Shown: positions 42,488 to 55,394 of the stretch, one piece after another
How the letters are laid out: the number at the start of each line of letters is the position of its first letter
Numbering within the stretch: the stretch's first letter is position 1
Assembly: GCF_018882365.1 (NCBI RefSeq)
Contig: NZ_JACVOP010000001.1
Coordinates: 434,001 to 498,000 of the forward strand
Length of the DNA stretch: 64,000 nt
DNA from: Polynucleobacter sp. 71A-WALBACH
GTDB lineage: Bacteria; Pseudomonadota; Gammaproteobacteria; Burkholderiales; Burkholderiaceae
Direction of reading: 5' to 3'
Made by a program: the position numbers and the translations under genes
The notes under the pieces: generated by a model
What the model was told of the DNA's origin: nothing
What the model saw: only the letters and a program-made list of their open reading frames with translations
The model's database searches: none

Positions 42488-44413
42488 ATGCGCTATTCAA
42501 AGAATTTCGATGTCATTGTGGTTGGCGGCGGTCATGCCGGAACTGAGGCTGCCCTTGCGGCCGCGCGCATGGGATGTGACACGCTTCTCATTACCCATAG
42601 CATTGAGAGCTTAGGCGCCATGAGTTGTAACCCCTCAATTGGCGGTATTGGCAAGGGCCATCTAGTTAAAGAGATTGACGCTATGGGTGGCGCCATGGCG
42701 GCGGCTACTGATGAGGCTGGTATCCAGTTTCGGATACTGAACTCAAGCAAGGGCCCAGCTGTGCGCGCGACCCGCGCACAAGGTGACCGGGTTTTATATA
42801 AGGCAGCAATTCGCCGCCGCCTCGAGAACCAACAAAATCTGACTCTTTTTCAGGCTGCGGTAGATGATCTACTTGTGCAGGGCGACGAGGTTCAGGGCGT
42901 GGTAACCCAAATGGGCCTGAAGTTTATGGCCAAGAAGGTGGTGCTAACGGCTGGCACTTTCTTGGATGGGAAGATTCATGTGGGTTTAAATAACTATGCT
43001 GGTGGAAGAGCTGGCGACCCAGCAGCGGTTTCCTTATCTGCCAGGTTAAAAGAGTTGAAACTTCCCCAGGGAAGACTAAAAACGGGCACCCCACCACGGA
43101 TTGATGGGCGAACCATTGATTTCTCGGTCATGCTGGAACAGCCGGGGGATTTAGATCCTGTGCCCGTTTTCTCATACCTTGGTCGACCAGAGCAGCATCC
43201 TAAGCAAGTTCCCTGCTGGATTTCTCATACAAATGAGCAAACACACGACATTATTCGAGGCGGGCTAGATCGCTCCCCAATGTATACAGGAGTAATTGAG
43301 GGTGTTGGCCCGCGCTACTGCCCCTCTATTGAGGACAAGATTCACCGCTTTGCCTCTAGAAATAGCCATCAGATCTTTTTGGAGCCGGAAGGCCTAACAA
43401 CGAATGAGTTCTATCCTAATGGAATTTCTACTAGCCTCCCATTTGATGTCCAGTGGGACTTGGTTCGCAGTATCCGTGGTTTAGAGTCTGCGGTGATTGT
43501 GCGCCCTGGTTACGCGATTGAGTACGATTTCTTCGACCCACGCCATTTGCGCCATAGTTTGGAGACCAAGGCTATTTCTGGCCTGTACTTCGCCGGCCAG
43601 ATTAACGGCACAACTGGCTATGAGGAGGCGGCAGCCCAAGGAATGCTTGCGGGCATTAACGCGGGCTTAGCATCGCAGGGCAAGGAACCTTGGCTACCTA
43701 AACGTAGCGAGTCCTATATTGGCGTTTTAGTGGACGACCTCATTACCTTGGGCGTTCAGGAGCCATACCGCATGTTTACAAGCCGCGCTGAATACCGCCT
43801 GAGCTTGCGTGAAGACAATGCGGATATGCGTCTGACTTCGATTGGCCGGGAACTTGGTTTAGTGGATGATTACCGCTGGAGCACGTTTTGTAGGAAACAA
43901 GAGGCTGTTTCACGTGAAACATCCCGCTTGCAAGAAATTTGGATTGGTCCAAAACATGGTTCAGCAAAGGCTGTATCTGAGCTTTTAGGCCAAGACTTAT
44001 CACATGAATGTAGTTTGGCAGACCTTTTAAGGCGCCCGGGCATCACTTATGAGGCTGTTACTAGTTTGTCAGAAGGCCTTTGGTCACCAGGAACCCTGGA
44101 TGATGACTTGGGTTTAGCGCAGCAAATTAGTGATCAGGTTGAAATTTCCATTAAATATCAAGGCTATATAGATCGGCAGGCGGTCGAGATTGCTCGTCAA
44201 GAACATAATGAAACCTTCCCATTGCCAGAGGCCTTGGACTACAACCAGGTTATTGGTTTGTCTAAAGAGGTGCAGCAAAAACTCAATTTGCATAAGCCTG
44301 GCACCTTGGGTCAGGCTGGTAGGATCTCTGGTGTTACGCCTGCAGCCCTCTCCTTGTTGTTGGTTCATCTTAAAAAGGGCTTAGGCCGCACCCAAGAAGA
44401 AGCGCATGAGTAA
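42488..44413 (+). CDS. mnmG: tRNA uridine 5-carboxymethylaminomethyl synthase MnmG
   Basis: A 641-residue FAD protein (GidA). N-terminal FAD motif [22 protein letters not shown], then the conserved [20 protein letters not shown] and [16 protein letters not shown], and a C-terminal helical domain (about 550-640, [31 protein letters not shown]). With MnmE it makes cmnm5U34. A perfect parS site lies inside the gene at 43906-43921. Overlaps rsmG by 8 bp. Confidence 0.96.
   Translation: MRYSKNFDVIVVGGGHAGTEAALAAARMGCDTLLITHSIESLGAMSCNPSIGGIGKGHLVKEIDAMGGAMAAATDEAGIQFRILNSSKGPAVRATRAQGDRVLYKAAIRRRLENQQNLTLFQAAVDDLLVQGDEVQGVVTQMGLKFMAKKVVLTAGTFLDGKIHVGLNNYAGGRAGDPAAVSLSARLKELKLPQGRLKTGTPPRIDGRTIDFSVMLEQPGDLDPVPVFSYLGRPEQHPKQVPCWISHTNEQTHDIIRGGLDRSPMYTGVIEGVGPRYCPSIEDKIHRFASRNSHQIFLEPEGLTTNEFYPNGISTSLPFDVQWDLVRSIRGLESAVIVRPGYAIEYDFFDPRHLRHSLETKAISGLYFAGQINGTTGYEEAAAQGMLAGINAGLASQGKEPWLPKRSESYIGVLVDDLITLGVQEPYRMFTSRAEYRLSLREDNADMRLTSIGRELGLVDDYRWSTFCRKQEAVSRETSRLQEIWIGPKHGSAKAVSELLGQDLSHECSLADLLRRPGITYEAVTSLSEGLWSPGTLDDDLGLAQQISDQVEISIKYQGYIDRQAVEIARQEHNETFPLPEALDYNQVIGLSKEVQQKLNLHKPGTLGQAGRISGVTPAALSLLLVHLKKGLGRTQEEAHE
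43906..43921. promoter_or_regulatory. parS site inside mnmG
   Basis: The sequence TGTTTCACGTGAAACA at 43906-43921 is a perfect 16-bp match to the bacterial parS consensus. It lies in the coding sequence of mnmG about 11 kb from oriC and 1.2 kb before parA. It is the likely nucleation site for ParB. Confidence 0.92.
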
Positions 44414-45068
44414 TGATTTGGTTTCTTTAGGGATTGAGGATTTAGGTCTCAATCTCAGCCCGGCCAACATTGCTGATTTAGAGCTCTTTTTACAGGAAAT
44501 GGGTCGCTGGAATCAGGTGCATAACTTAACTGCTATTGAGGGTGAGAAGAACTCTGTTCGTCTGCATCTCATTGATTCTATTACAGTTTTACCAATAATG
44601 CGCCAGTTTCTAAGTTTAGAAAACCCAAAAATTGCCGATCTTGGATCTGGTGGCGGTTTGCCGGCAATCCCTATTGCTATCTTGCAGCCAGAATGGCACG
44701 TGACCTTGATTGAGGCTATCCGCAAAAAGACTGCGTTCTTGCAACATGTGCGTGGCAAGTTGGGTTTGAAGAATATTCAAGTTTTAAGCGAGCGCGTCGA
44801 AGCTGTGGCGAAATCTCGGCCGGGGCAGTTTGACGCAGTGATTTCTAGAGCGTTTACCAACCTTGCTCATTTTCTGGAGCTTTCCCTCCCCCTTCTCAAG
44901 CCTGATGGCCTGGTATTTGCAATGAAAGCGAGGCGAGCGGATGAAGAGTTGCAGGATGTTTGTATGGACGACTGGCGATTGGTCGCTGATGAGCCCTTGC
45001 AGATTCCGAATTTAGCGGTGGAGCGTCGGCTTTTGGTCCTATCCCCCGTGAGAAAATTACCCCTTTAA
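44406..45068 (+). CDS. rsmG: 16S rRNA (guanine-527-N7) methyltransferase RsmG
   Basis: A 220-residue SAM methyltransferase (GidB). SAM motif [17 protein letters not shown] (about residues 76-93), then [13 protein letters not shown], and the region [13 protein letters not shown] with the conserved Arg. N-terminal helices read [14 protein letters not shown]. It methylates G527 of 16S rRNA. Starts 8 bp before the mnmG stop, so translation is coupled. Followed by parA. Confidence 0.95.
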   Translation: MSNDLVSLGIEDLGLNLSPANIADLELFLQEMGRWNQVHNLTAIEGEKNSVRLHLIDSITVLPIMRQFLSLENPKIADLGSGGGLPAIPIAILQPEWHVTLIEAIRKKTAFLQHVRGKLGLKNIQVLSERVEAVAKSRPGQFDAVISRAFTNLAHFLELSLPLLKPDGLVFAMKARRADEELQDVCMDDWRLVADEPLQIPNLAVERRLLVLSPVRKLPL

Positions 45069-45092
45069 AGCGCGACATTTTTTAAGAAAATT

Positions 45093-45863
45093 ATGGCCAA
45101 AATATTTTGTATTGCAAATCAAAAAGGTGGGGTTGGAAAAACCACTACCGCTGTTAATTTGGCCGCTGGTTTAGCTGGGCATCAGCAACGTGTTTTGTTG
45201 GTCGATTTGGATCCCCAAGGTAATGCCACGATGGGATCTGGAATTGAAAAATCAGATCTCAACAGCACTGTGTATCAAGTGTTGATCGGCCTCTCATCGG
45301 TTAAAGAATCCGCGGTGCGTTGCGAGAGCTCTGGCTACGACGTGTTACCAGCGAATCGTGATTTAGCTGGTGCAGAAATTGAGTTGGTAGATTTAGATTC
45401 TCGCGAACAACGATTGAAAGATGCGCTTGCTGTCGTTGCAAATGACTACGACTTTATTTTGATTGACTGTCCCCCTGCGCTCTCATTGTTAACGTTAAAT
45501 GGATTGTGTGCGGCAAATGGTGTGATCGTACCAATGCAGTGTGAATATTTTGCGTTGGAAGGGTTATCAGATTTGGTGAACACCATCAAGCAGGTACATG
45601 CAAACTTAAATCCTGATTTAGTAATCATTGGTTTGTTGCGCGTGATGTTTGACTCGCGCATGACATTACAACAACAGGTTTCAGATCAATTGCTGGAGCA
45701 CTTTGGCGACAAAGTATTCAAGAGCATCATTCCCCGTAACGTCCGCCTGGCGGAAGCCCCGTCTTATGGGCTTCCCGGGGTGGCGTTTGATCGGTCATCT
45801 CGTGGCGCCAAAGCCTACTTGGAGTTTGGCGCTGAGATGATTGAGCGCATTAAGCAAATGTAA
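45093..45863 (+). CDS. parA: Chromosome partitioning ATPase ParA
   Basis: A 256-residue Walker-type ATPase. Deviant Walker A KGGVGKTTTAVNLAAGLA (residues 9-26), Walker A' VDLDPQGNATMGSG and Walker B DFILIDCPPALSLLTLNGL. It drives segregation of the ParB-parS complex. ATG at 45093, 24 bp after rsmG and 23 bp before parB. Confidence 0.95.
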   Translation: MAKIFCIANQKGGVGKTTTAVNLAAGLAGHQQRVLLVDLDPQGNATMGSGIEKSDLNSTVYQVLIGLSSVKESAVRCESSGYDVLPANRDLAGAEIELVDLDSREQRLKDALAVVANDYDFILIDCPPALSLLTLNGLCAANGVIVPMQCEYFALEGLSDLVNTIKQVHANLNPDLVIIGLLRVMFDSRMTLQQQVSDQLLEHFGDKVFKSIIPRNVRLAEAPSYGLPGVAFDRSSRGAKAYLEFGAEMIERIKQM

Positions 45864-45886
45864 AACCTAGGAACAATAAAAATATT

Positions 45887-46774
45887 ATGGTTGCAATAAA
45901 GAAAAAAGGTTTGGGTCGTGGCTTAGAGGCATTGCTCGGTGACAAGGCGCAAACAGAAGTCACAACAGAAATTAATCGTTTGCCTTTAACTGCATTGCAG
46001 GCAGGCAAGTATCAGCCGCGTCAAAAAATGGAAGTAGGTGCATTGCAAGAGTTGGCTGAAAGTATTCGCGAGCAAGGCGTAATGCAACCATTGCTAGTGC
46101 GTTTAGTTGCCCCTGGTAAATATGAAATTATTGCGGGTGAGCGTCGCTTTCGTGCGGCCACTTTAGCTGGCTTAAAAGAGGTGCCTGTTTTAGTTTCTGG
46201 CGCCAACGACCAGGCTGCTGCTGCAATGGCTTTGATTGAGAATATGCAGCGCGAAGATTTGAATCCGCTGGAAGAATCTCAGGGCCTGGCAAGATTGATT
46301 GAAGAGTTTGGCTTTACACACGAACAAGCTGCCAAAGCGGTGGGCAAGTCACGTAGCGCCGTAACCAATTTATTGCGTTTAAATCAATTAGCTAAACCGG
46401 TGCAAGCCATGCTCTTGGCTGGTGACATTGATATGGGTCACGCCCGCGCTCTTTTGCCTTTGCCCGGAGCAAGCCAAGTGGCTTTGGCGCAGAGAATTGC
46501 GGCACAAGGTTTGTCTGTTCGAGAGGCTGAAAGAATGTCTACCGCCCTTGCACTCGCAGGCGGTCAGATTGGAGACAAAAAAGCCAAAACTCAGGCGGAA
46601 GGCGGTGCGCCAAGTCGCGACCCAGATATGCGTCGTTTAACTCAAGAAATCGCTGATTTAATTGGATTAAGCGCTGAATTTAAGTTCAAAGGCAACGGTG
46701 GAGAGCTGAGAATCCGCTTTAGCCAGTTTGATGAGCTAGATTCTTTGTTGAAAAAGCTAGGCGTCGAGGCTTAA
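45887..46774 (+). CDS. parB: Chromosome partitioning protein ParB
   Basis: A 295-residue CTP-dependent DNA clamp. Basic N-terminus KKKGLGRGLEALLGD, the ParB/Srx-like CTP domain with ESIREQGVMQPLLVR and IAGERRFRAATLAGL, the helix-turn-helix (FTHEQAAKAVGKSRSAVTNLLRL) that reads parS, and a C-terminal dimer domain. The parS sites at 42433 and 43906 lie a few kb upstream. Confidence 0.95.
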   Translation: MVAIKKKGLGRGLEALLGDKAQTEVTTEINRLPLTALQAGKYQPRQKMEVGALQELAESIREQGVMQPLLVRLVAPGKYEIIAGERRFRAATLAGLKEVPVLVSGANDQAAAAMALIENMQREDLNPLEESQGLARLIEEFGFTHEQAAKAVGKSRSAVTNLLRLNQLAKPVQAMLLAGDIDMGHARALLPLPGASQVALAQRIAAQGLSVREAERMSTALALAGGQIGDKKAKTQAEGGAPSRDPDMRRLTQEIADLIGLSAEFKFKGNGGELRIRFSQFDELDSLLKKLGVEA

Positions 46775-46842
46775 AAGTCTTCATAAATGACCCTAAAACA
46801 TTTGACCTATTGCAGTGCACACATTAAACTCACGGGGCTAAA

Positions 46843-47337
46843 TTGATTCCTCAAAAAGATCGATTTTCCGAGGCAAATGACTGGGATGAGCCTGAAGAAG
46901 AGGTATACCGGGTTTTAAGTAAAGAGGAAATGACCGCGTTGCAAGCCAGCAATGCCGTTAAACACCCCCCGCTGTCGCCTTGGAAGATTTTGGCTGCGCA
47001 AGTAGCTGTTACCGTGATTAGTATGGTGATTTGGTCATTTTTTGGGGAGCCGGTAGGGGTAAGCCTTTATACTCAGTCGGCCTTTTTAGGTGGTTTAATT
47101 AGCGTCTTGCCATCAGCCTTGTTTTTAACCAGGCTGGAGTTGGCAAAAAAAACGCAGAAATTGAATCCAGGGAATTATTTAGCAGCATTGGTTTCGGGCG
47201 AATTTATCAAAATCGCCGTGACTTTGATGCTGTTTATAGGGATTGCATATTTGATCCCAGGGGTGCATTGGGTCCCGTTGTTGGTGACTTATGTGCTTGC
47301 CCTAAAGTGTGTGTGGCTGGCGTGGTTGTGGCGCTAA
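46843..47337 (+). CDS. atpI: ATP synthase subunit I
   Basis: A 164-residue protein with four hydrophobic segments (about residues 50-145: WKILAAQVAVTVISMVIW, SAFLGGLISVLPSALFL, KIAVTLMLFIGIAYLI, LLVTYVLALKCVWLAWLW) after an acidic N-terminus. AtpI helps assemble the c ring. TTG start at 46843. First gene of the atp operon, 68 bp after parB. Confidence 0.85.
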   Translation: MIPQKDRFSEANDWDEPEEEVYRVLSKEEMTALQASNAVKHPPLSPWKILAAQVAVTVISMVIWSFFGEPVGVSLYTQSAFLGGLISVLPSALFLTRLELAKKTQKLNPGNYLAALVSGEFIKIAVTLMLFIGIAYLIPGVHWVPLLVTYVLALKCVWLAWLWR

Positions 47338-47373
47338 GAGTAATAAATGAGATTGAACCAAAGGACTAGTTAA

Positions 47374-48252
<879 letters not shown>

Positions 48253-48267
48253 GATTTTTATTTTTAA

Positions 48268-48564
<297 letters not shown>

Positions 48565-48627
48565 TTGTTTTGGCGTGGATGACTACCGGGTCATCCAACC
48601 GTTCTCAACAATACTGAAAGGAATATC

Positions 48628-49098
48628 GTGAATCTGAACGCGACCCTATTCGCGCAAATGATCGTTTTCTTCGTCTTATGGTGGGTTGTTGCACGCTTTG
48701 TGTGGCCACCACTAGTTAAGGCGTTAGACGAGCGTTCAAGCAAAATTGCTGACGGCTTAGCTGCTGCCGAGCGTGGTAAAGAAGCACTCGCACTGGCAAG
48801 CAATGAAGCAGAGCAAGAATTAACTAAAGCACGCCAAGAGGGTGTGCAGCGTGTTGCAGAAGCTGAAAAACGTGCGCAAATGTCCGCTGAAGAAATTCGC
48901 GCCAATGCACAAGCTGAAGCAGCTCGCATCATCTCTCAAGCCAAGCAAGATGCAGATCAACAAGTAACTCGCGCACGTGAAGTATTGCGAGCTGAAGTCG
49001 CGGTGTTGGCTGTTAAAGGTGCTGAGCAAATTTTGCGTCGTGAAGTAGATGCAAAAGCCCATGGCACATTGCTTGATCAACTAAAGGCAGAACTTTGA
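48628..49098 (+). CDS. atpF: ATP synthase subunit b
   Basis: A 156-residue protein with one N-terminal membrane segment ([24 protein letters not shown]) followed by a long charged coiled coil. Forms the stator with the delta subunit. GTG start at 48628, 63 bp after atpE; overlaps no gene and is 1 bp before atpH. Confidence 0.94.
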   Translation: MNLNATLFAQMIVFFVLWWVVARFVWPPLVKALDERSSKIADGLAAAERGKEALALASNEAEQELTKARQEGVQRVAEAEKRAQMSAEEIRANAQAEAARIISQAKQDADQQVTRAREVLRAEVAVLAVKGAEQILRREVDAKAHGTLLDQLKAEL

Positions 49099-49099
49099 T

Positions 49100-49636
49100 A
49101 TGGCTGAATTAGCCACGATTGCACGCCCTTACGCTGAAGCACTTTTTCAAAGTGCTAAGCCTGCTGAGCTTGCTACTTGTTTAGAGCAGTTAAATGAATT
49201 GGCGCAGCTTGCTGCATTGCCAGAAGTTGCTGCTTTATCAAACAATCCAAAAGTATCTGCAGATGATTTAAGCAAATTACTCTCCGGCATGGTGAAGACA
49301 AAGCTGGACGGCAAAACTGCAAGTTTTTTAAGTCTTGTAAATCAAAACCATCGCTTATCTGCCATTCCTGAAATTGCTCGTCAATTTGAGGCAATGAAGA
49401 ATCAGAGCGAGGGTGCAGCAGAAGTAATGATTACTAGCGCATTCCCATTAGAGGGTTCTGCGCTGAATGATTTGTTGTCAAGTTTGAAGAAGCGCTTTGG
49501 GGGTAAAGAATTGCGCCCAACTATTCAAGTAGATCCTGCGTTGATTGGCGGAGTTCGCATTCAAGTTGGAGATGAGGTATTGGATAGTTCAGTTAAGGCA
49601 CAGTTAGCTCAAATGCAAGCAAGTCTTGGCGCATAA
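49100..49636 (+). CDS. atpH: ATP synthase subunit delta
   Basis: A 178-residue F1 delta subunit. ATIARPYAEALFQSA at the N-terminus and the C-terminal strand QVDPALIGGVRIQVGDEVLDSSVK are diagnostic. Links the F1 head to the b stator. Confidence 0.95.
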   Translation: MAELATIARPYAEALFQSAKPAELATCLEQLNELAQLAALPEVAALSNNPKVSADDLSKLLSGMVKTKLDGKTASFLSLVNQNHRLSAIPEIARQFEAMKNQSEGAAEVMITSAFPLEGSALNDLLSSLKKRFGGKELRPTIQVDPALIGGVRIQVGDEVLDSSVKAQLAQMQASLGA

Positions 49637-49681
49637 GTTATCCCTATTAAGAACATACGAAATAAGACCCAGGAGTAAGTA

Positions 49682-51223
49682 ATGCAACTCAACCCTTCCG
49701 AGATCAGTGAACTGATCAAAAGCCGAATTAGCGAAATGGGTGTTGATTCCCAACTTCGCAACGAAGGCACTGTAATTTCAGTGACCGACGGTATTTGCCG
49801 CGTACATGGCTTGTCTGGTGTTATGCAGGGCGAAATGTTGGAATTCCCTAACAACACTATCGGCCTCGCGTTGAACCTTGAGCGTGATTCAGTTGGTGCT
49901 GTAGTGTTGGGTGAGTACACCCACATTAAAGAAGGCGATCCAGTTAAATGTACGGGCCGTATTTTGGAAGTACCAGTTGGTCCAGAGTTGCTCGGTCGCG
50001 TTGTAAACGCACTTGGTCAACCGATTGATGGCAAAGGCCCAATCAATACTAAGCTGACTGACTTTATTGAAAAAGTTGCTCCAGGCGTTATTGCACGTCA
50101 ATCCGTTAGCCAGCCAGTTCAAACTGGTTTGAAGGCGATTGATGCAATGGTTCCAATCGGCCGTGGCCAGCGCGAGTTGATCATTGGTGACCGTCAAACC
50201 GGTAAGACAGCAGTTGCGGTTGACGCGATCATTAACCAAAAAGGTAAAGGCGTTTATTGCGTTTACGTTGCGATTGGTCAAAAAGCTTCTACTATTGCTA
50301 ACGTTGTTCGCAAGCTCACGGAGTTGGGCGCAATGGAATACACCGTTGTTGTTGCGGCAAGTGCTTCTGAGTCTGCAGCGATGCAATACCTCTCAGCATA
50401 TGCTGGTTGCACAATGGGCGAATACTTCCGCGATCGTGGTGAAGACGCATTGATCGTTTATGACGATTTAACAAAACAAGCTGTTGCATACCGTCAGATT
50501 TCTTTGCTCTTGCGCCGCCCACCAGGCCGCGAAGCTTACCCTGGCGACGTGTTCTATCTCCACTCACGTTTGCTTGAGCGCGCTGCTCGTGTAAATGCTG
50601 AATATGTCGAGAAATTTACAAATGGTTCAGTAAAAGGTAAGACAGGTTCTTTGACTGCATTGCCAATTATTGAAACTCAAGCTGGCGACGTTTCTGCATT
50701 CGTTCCAACCAACGTAATTTCGATTACCGATGGCCAGATCTTCTTGGAAACTGACTTGTTTAACGCGGGCGTACGTCCTGCGATTAACGCTGGTATTTCT
50801 GTTTCACGTGTTGGTGGCGCAGCTCAAACTAAAGTCATTAAGAAATTGTCTGGCGGTATTCGTACCGACTTGGCACAGTATCGTGAATTGGCAGCATTTG
50901 CTCAGTTCGCTTCTGACCTTGATGAAGCAACACGTAAGCAGTTGGAGCGCGGTCGTCGCGTGACAGAATTGTGTAAGCAAGCTCAGTACAAGCCTTTGCA
51001 GGTTTGGGAAATGGCTGCATCACTCTTCGCTGTTAACAACGGCTACTTTGATGACCTCGAAGTGAAAAACGTATTGCCATTCGAAAAAGGTTTGCAAGAT
51101 CACTTGAAATCTAAATACGCTGATTTAGTTGGTCGTATTGAAGAGACTAAAGATTTGAGCAAAGATGACGAAGCTGCTTTGCGTGCTGCAATTGAGGATT
51201 ACAAGCGTTCAGCCTCTTTCTAG
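49682..51223 (+). CDS. atpA: ATP synthase subunit alpha
   Basis: A 513-residue regulatory subunit. P-loop [14 protein letters not shown] (about residue 169), the [13 protein letters not shown] strand reads [24 protein letters not shown], and [10 protein letters not shown] with the Arg finger. ATG at 49682 with AGGAGTAAGTA. Confidence 0.97.
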   Translation: MQLNPSEISELIKSRISEMGVDSQLRNEGTVISVTDGICRVHGLSGVMQGEMLEFPNNTIGLALNLERDSVGAVVLGEYTHIKEGDPVKCTGRILEVPVGPELLGRVVNALGQPIDGKGPINTKLTDFIEKVAPGVIARQSVSQPVQTGLKAIDAMVPIGRGQRELIIGDRQTGKTAVAVDAIINQKGKGVYCVYVAIGQKASTIANVVRKLTELGAMEYTVVVAASASESAAMQYLSAYAGCTMGEYFRDRGEDALIVYDDLTKQAVAYRQISLLLRRPPGREAYPGDVFYLHSRLLERAARVNAEYVEKFTNGSVKGKTGSLTALPIIETQAGDVSAFVPTNVISITDGQIFLETDLFNAGVRPAINAGISVSRVGGAAQTKVIKKLSGGIRTDLAQYRELAAFAQFASDLDEATRKQLERGRRVTELCKQAQYKPLQVWEMAASLFAVNNGYFDDLEVKNVLPFEKGLQDHLKSKYADLVGRIEETKDLSKDDEAALRAAIEDYKRSASF

Positions 51224-51240
51224 GAGGGCTCGCATAAATC

Positions 51241-52110
51241 ATGGCAAGCACAAAAGAGATACGATCTAAGATCAAGAGCGTGCAAAACACGCGCAAGATC
51301 ACGAAGGCAATGGAAATGGTCGCCGCATCGAAGATGCGTCGCGCCCAAGAGCGCATGCGTAATGCACGTCCATATGCTGAAAAAATTCGTGAGATTGTCG
51401 CCAATCTTTCCAAAGCAAATCCTGAGTTCCGCCCTGCTTACATGGCAACTCGTGAGGTAAAGAAAATTGGCACGATCTTGGTTACAACGGACAAGGGTTT
51501 ATGCGGTGGTTTGAATACCAACGTATTGCGTCTGATTGCAAACCAAGTGCGCGATATGGAAGGCAGCAATGTGGGTATTGAATACACTGCTATCGGTTCA
51601 AAAGGCCTCCAGTTTTTAAATCGCTCAAAAGCAAAACTCATTTCTCAAACAATTCAGATTGGTGACACACCACATATGGATGTTTTGATTGGTGCTATTA
51701 CTGCCCAGTTGGAAGCGTTTGAGCGTGGTGAAATTGATGCTGTTTATTTGGCATACACCCGCTTTGTAAATGCAATGAAACAAGAGCCTGTTTTAGAAAA
51801 GCTCTTGCCATTGGAGCCGGCTGAATTAACCCCAGAAGAAAAAGCAGGAAACTCCTGGGATTACATCTATGAACCAGACGCAGAGTCCATTTTGAATGGC
51901 TTGCTCAAGCGTTACGTAGAGGCAATGATTTATCAAGCGGTTGCTGAGAACATGGCTTCTGAACAATCTGCGCGTATGGTCTCGATGAAGGCCGCTTCAG
52001 ATAATGCGAAGAATGTAATCGGTGAATTGCAATTGGAATACAACAAAACACGACAGGCTGCTATTACTAAAGAGTTGTCAGAGATTGTTGGCGGAGCGGC
52101 TGCTGTTTAA
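51241..52110 (+). CDS. atpG: ATP synthase subunit gamma
   Basis: A 289-residue rotor subunit. N-terminal helix [27 protein letters not shown] and C-terminal helix ending [18 protein letters not shown], as in all gamma subunits. Central shaft of F1. Confidence 0.96.
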   Translation: MASTKEIRSKIKSVQNTRKITKAMEMVAASKMRRAQERMRNARPYAEKIREIVANLSKANPEFRPAYMATREVKKIGTILVTTDKGLCGGLNTNVLRLIANQVRDMEGSNVGIEYTAIGSKGLQFLNRSKAKLISQTIQIGDTPHMDVLIGAITAQLEAFERGEIDAVYLAYTRFVNAMKQEPVLEKLLPLEPAELTPEEKAGNSWDYIYEPDAESILNGLLKRYVEAMIYQAVAENMASEQSARMVSMKAASDNAKNVIGELQLEYNKTRQAAITKELSEIVGGAAAV

Positions 52111-52150
52111 GCGGTTAGCGTTTAGGAATACGAAAGAATTCAGGAATTAA

Positions 52151-53566
<1,416 letters not shown>

Positions 53567-53587
53567 TCGAACTCATCTAGGGAAATT

Positions 53588-54004
53588 ATGTCAACCATAC
53601 GCGTCGATGTAGTAAGTGCTGAGCAATCTATTTTCAGCGGTGAAGCCAAGTTTGTTGCGCTTCCTGGTGAGAATGGTGAGCTCGGTATTTTGCGCGGCCA
53701 CACTCCTTTGATTACACGTATTCGTCCAGGTTCAGTTCGTATTGAAAAAGCTGATGGCGATGAAGAGTTTGTATTCGTGGCGGGTGGCTATTTAGAAGTG
53801 CAGCCAGATCATGTGACTGTCTTAGCGGATACAGCTATACGCGGTCATGATCTTGATGAAGCTAAAGCTAACGAAGCTAAGAAGCGCGCCGAAGAAGCAA
53901 TGCAGAATCGTGGCACCGACTTTGACTTGGCATTAGCTCAGTCAGAGTTTGCAATGGCTGCGGCACAACTTGCAGCTATTGCTCGTTTCCGTCGTAAAAA
54001 GTAA
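53588..54004 (+). CDS. atpC: ATP synthase subunit epsilon
   Basis: A 138-residue subunit with the beta-sandwich domain ([19 protein letters not shown]) and a C-terminal helical hairpin. Regulates and couples F1. Last atp gene; hemE follows after 15 bp. Confidence 0.95.
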   Translation: MSTIRVDVVSAEQSIFSGEAKFVALPGENGELGILRGHTPLITRIRPGSVRIEKADGDEEFVFVAGGYLEVQPDHVTVLADTAIRGHDLDEAKANEAKKRAEEAMQNRGTDFDLALAQSEFAMAAAQLAAIARFRRKK

Positions 54005-54019
54005 GAGCTGATCACCCCC

Positions 54020-55132
54020 TTGTTGTTAAATGATCGGTTTTTAAAGGCCTGCCTGGGCGAAGCGGTTGATCAAACACCGCTTTGGCTCATGCGCCAAGCG
54101 GGCCGCTATCTCCCAGAATATAACGCTACCCGATCTAGGGCAGGCAGTTTTTTAGGTCTTGCAAAAAATCCCGCATATGCAACTGAAGTAACGCTCCAGC
54201 CATTGGATCGCTACCCATTGGATGCGGCAATTTTGTTCTCAGACATTTTGACCATTCCCGATGCAATGGGTTTAGGTTTGAAATTCACTGCAGGCGAAGG
54301 GCCTAGTTTTGATAATCCGCTTCGTACTGAAGAGGCGGTAAAAAAATTACGTGTTGCGGACATGGATCAGCTCAAATATGTTTTTGATGCTGTGTCTGAG
54401 ATTCGCAAAGCATTAATTCAGGATGGCAAGCAACGGGTACCATTGATTGGATTCTCTGGAAGCCCATGGACATTGGCTTGCTACATGATTGATGGTTCAG
54501 GATCTGATGATTTCCGTCACGCCAAGACCATGATGTTTAGCCGCCCAGATTTACTTGAGCATATTCTAGAAATCAATGTGCAGTCAGTTGCCGCTTATTT
54601 AATTGAGCAGGTAAAAGCTGGCGCACAAGCACTCATGATTTTCGATACTTGGGGAGGCTTACTTCCGGATGGTTGGTATCAGCGCATGTCGTTAGCTGCA
54701 ATGCAAAAAGTAATTGCATTATTACCGCGCGAACATGAGGGACGTAAGATCCCAATCATCATGTTTACTAAGGGTGGTGGAATTTGGTTGAATGATATGG
54801 CTCAAGCTGGAGCAGATGTCATTGCAATCGACTGGACTATGCGTTTAAGTCGCGCCCGAAAGCAGCTCTTAGACATTAAGAAGCCTTTGGCCTTGCAGGG
54901 AAACCTAGACCCACTGATTTTATTCTCAGAGGCAAAGCAAATTGCTGCGGCTGCAGAAAGTCTTTTGATTGACTTAGCTGGAGCCCCCCCATTAAAGCCG
55001 GGCCTCCATTCACTCGATGGCCACATCTTTAATCTTGGCCATGGCATTAACCAATTTACCCCTCCCGAAAGCGTGACTGCCCTCTCCGAGACCGTAATCG
55101 CTAAGTCAAAAGCCCTACGGGCAAAGCAATAA
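54020..55132 (+). CDS. hemE: Uroporphyrinogen decarboxylase
   Basis: A 370-residue enzyme that decarboxylates uroporphyrinogen III to coproporphyrinogen III in haem synthesis. Motifs: the N-terminal [18 protein letters not shown] and the region [14 protein letters not shown] with conserved residues. TTG start at 54020 (or 54023). Lies 15 bp after atpC, so it may be the tail of the atp transcript. Confidence 0.95.
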   Translation: MLLNDRFLKACLGEAVDQTPLWLMRQAGRYLPEYNATRSRAGSFLGLAKNPAYATEVTLQPLDRYPLDAAILFSDILTIPDAMGLGLKFTAGEGPSFDNPLRTEEAVKKLRVADMDQLKYVFDAVSEIRKALIQDGKQRVPLIGFSGSPWTLACYMIDGSGSDDFRHAKTMMFSRPDLLEHILEINVQSVAAYLIEQVKAGAQALMIFDTWGGLLPDGWYQRMSLAAMQKVIALLPREHEGRKIPIIMFTKGGGIWLNDMAQAGADVIAIDWTMRLSRARKQLLDIKKPLALQGNLDPLILFSEAKQIAAAAESLLIDLAGAPPLKPGLHSLDGHIFNLGHGINQFTPPESVTALSETVIAKSKALRAKQ

Positions 55133-55348
55133 CCACAAGTAATTGCTAACTTTGGCCAATATTTTGGCAAAAGTTATGCACAGAAATGTGCAAAATCATA
55201 AATACAGTGAGATTGACGAGAATTATGAACTTTCACATTTAGTAAGCAATGTAAACCATTGATTAATATAGTTAAATAATAAAATGCTGATTTTCTGTGC
55301 AAGATAGCATTCCTATAAAATGACTATAGAAATCTAAATCAACGAATG

Positions 55349-55369
55349 ATATCCACAGACTTATCCACA
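55349..55369. promoter_or_regulatory. DnaA boxes in the priA leader
   Basis: A perfect TTATCCACA at 55361-55369 and an imperfect ATATCCACA at 55349-55357 on the plus strand, spaced 12 bp, 25 bp before priA. The rest of the 262-bp hemE-priA interval is AT-rich with the imperfect TTATGCACA near 55173 and no gene. Could be a DnaA-regulated promoter or a reserve binding site. Confidence 0.6.
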
Positions 55370-55394
55370 GGGTAAGACAGAAAATTTTAAGTAA

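Noticed and set aside
50800..50810. Third parS-like sequence in atpA (TGTTTCACGTG)
   Set aside because: Only the left arm and centre match; the right arm reads TTGGT, so it is not a palindrome and is not listed as a site.
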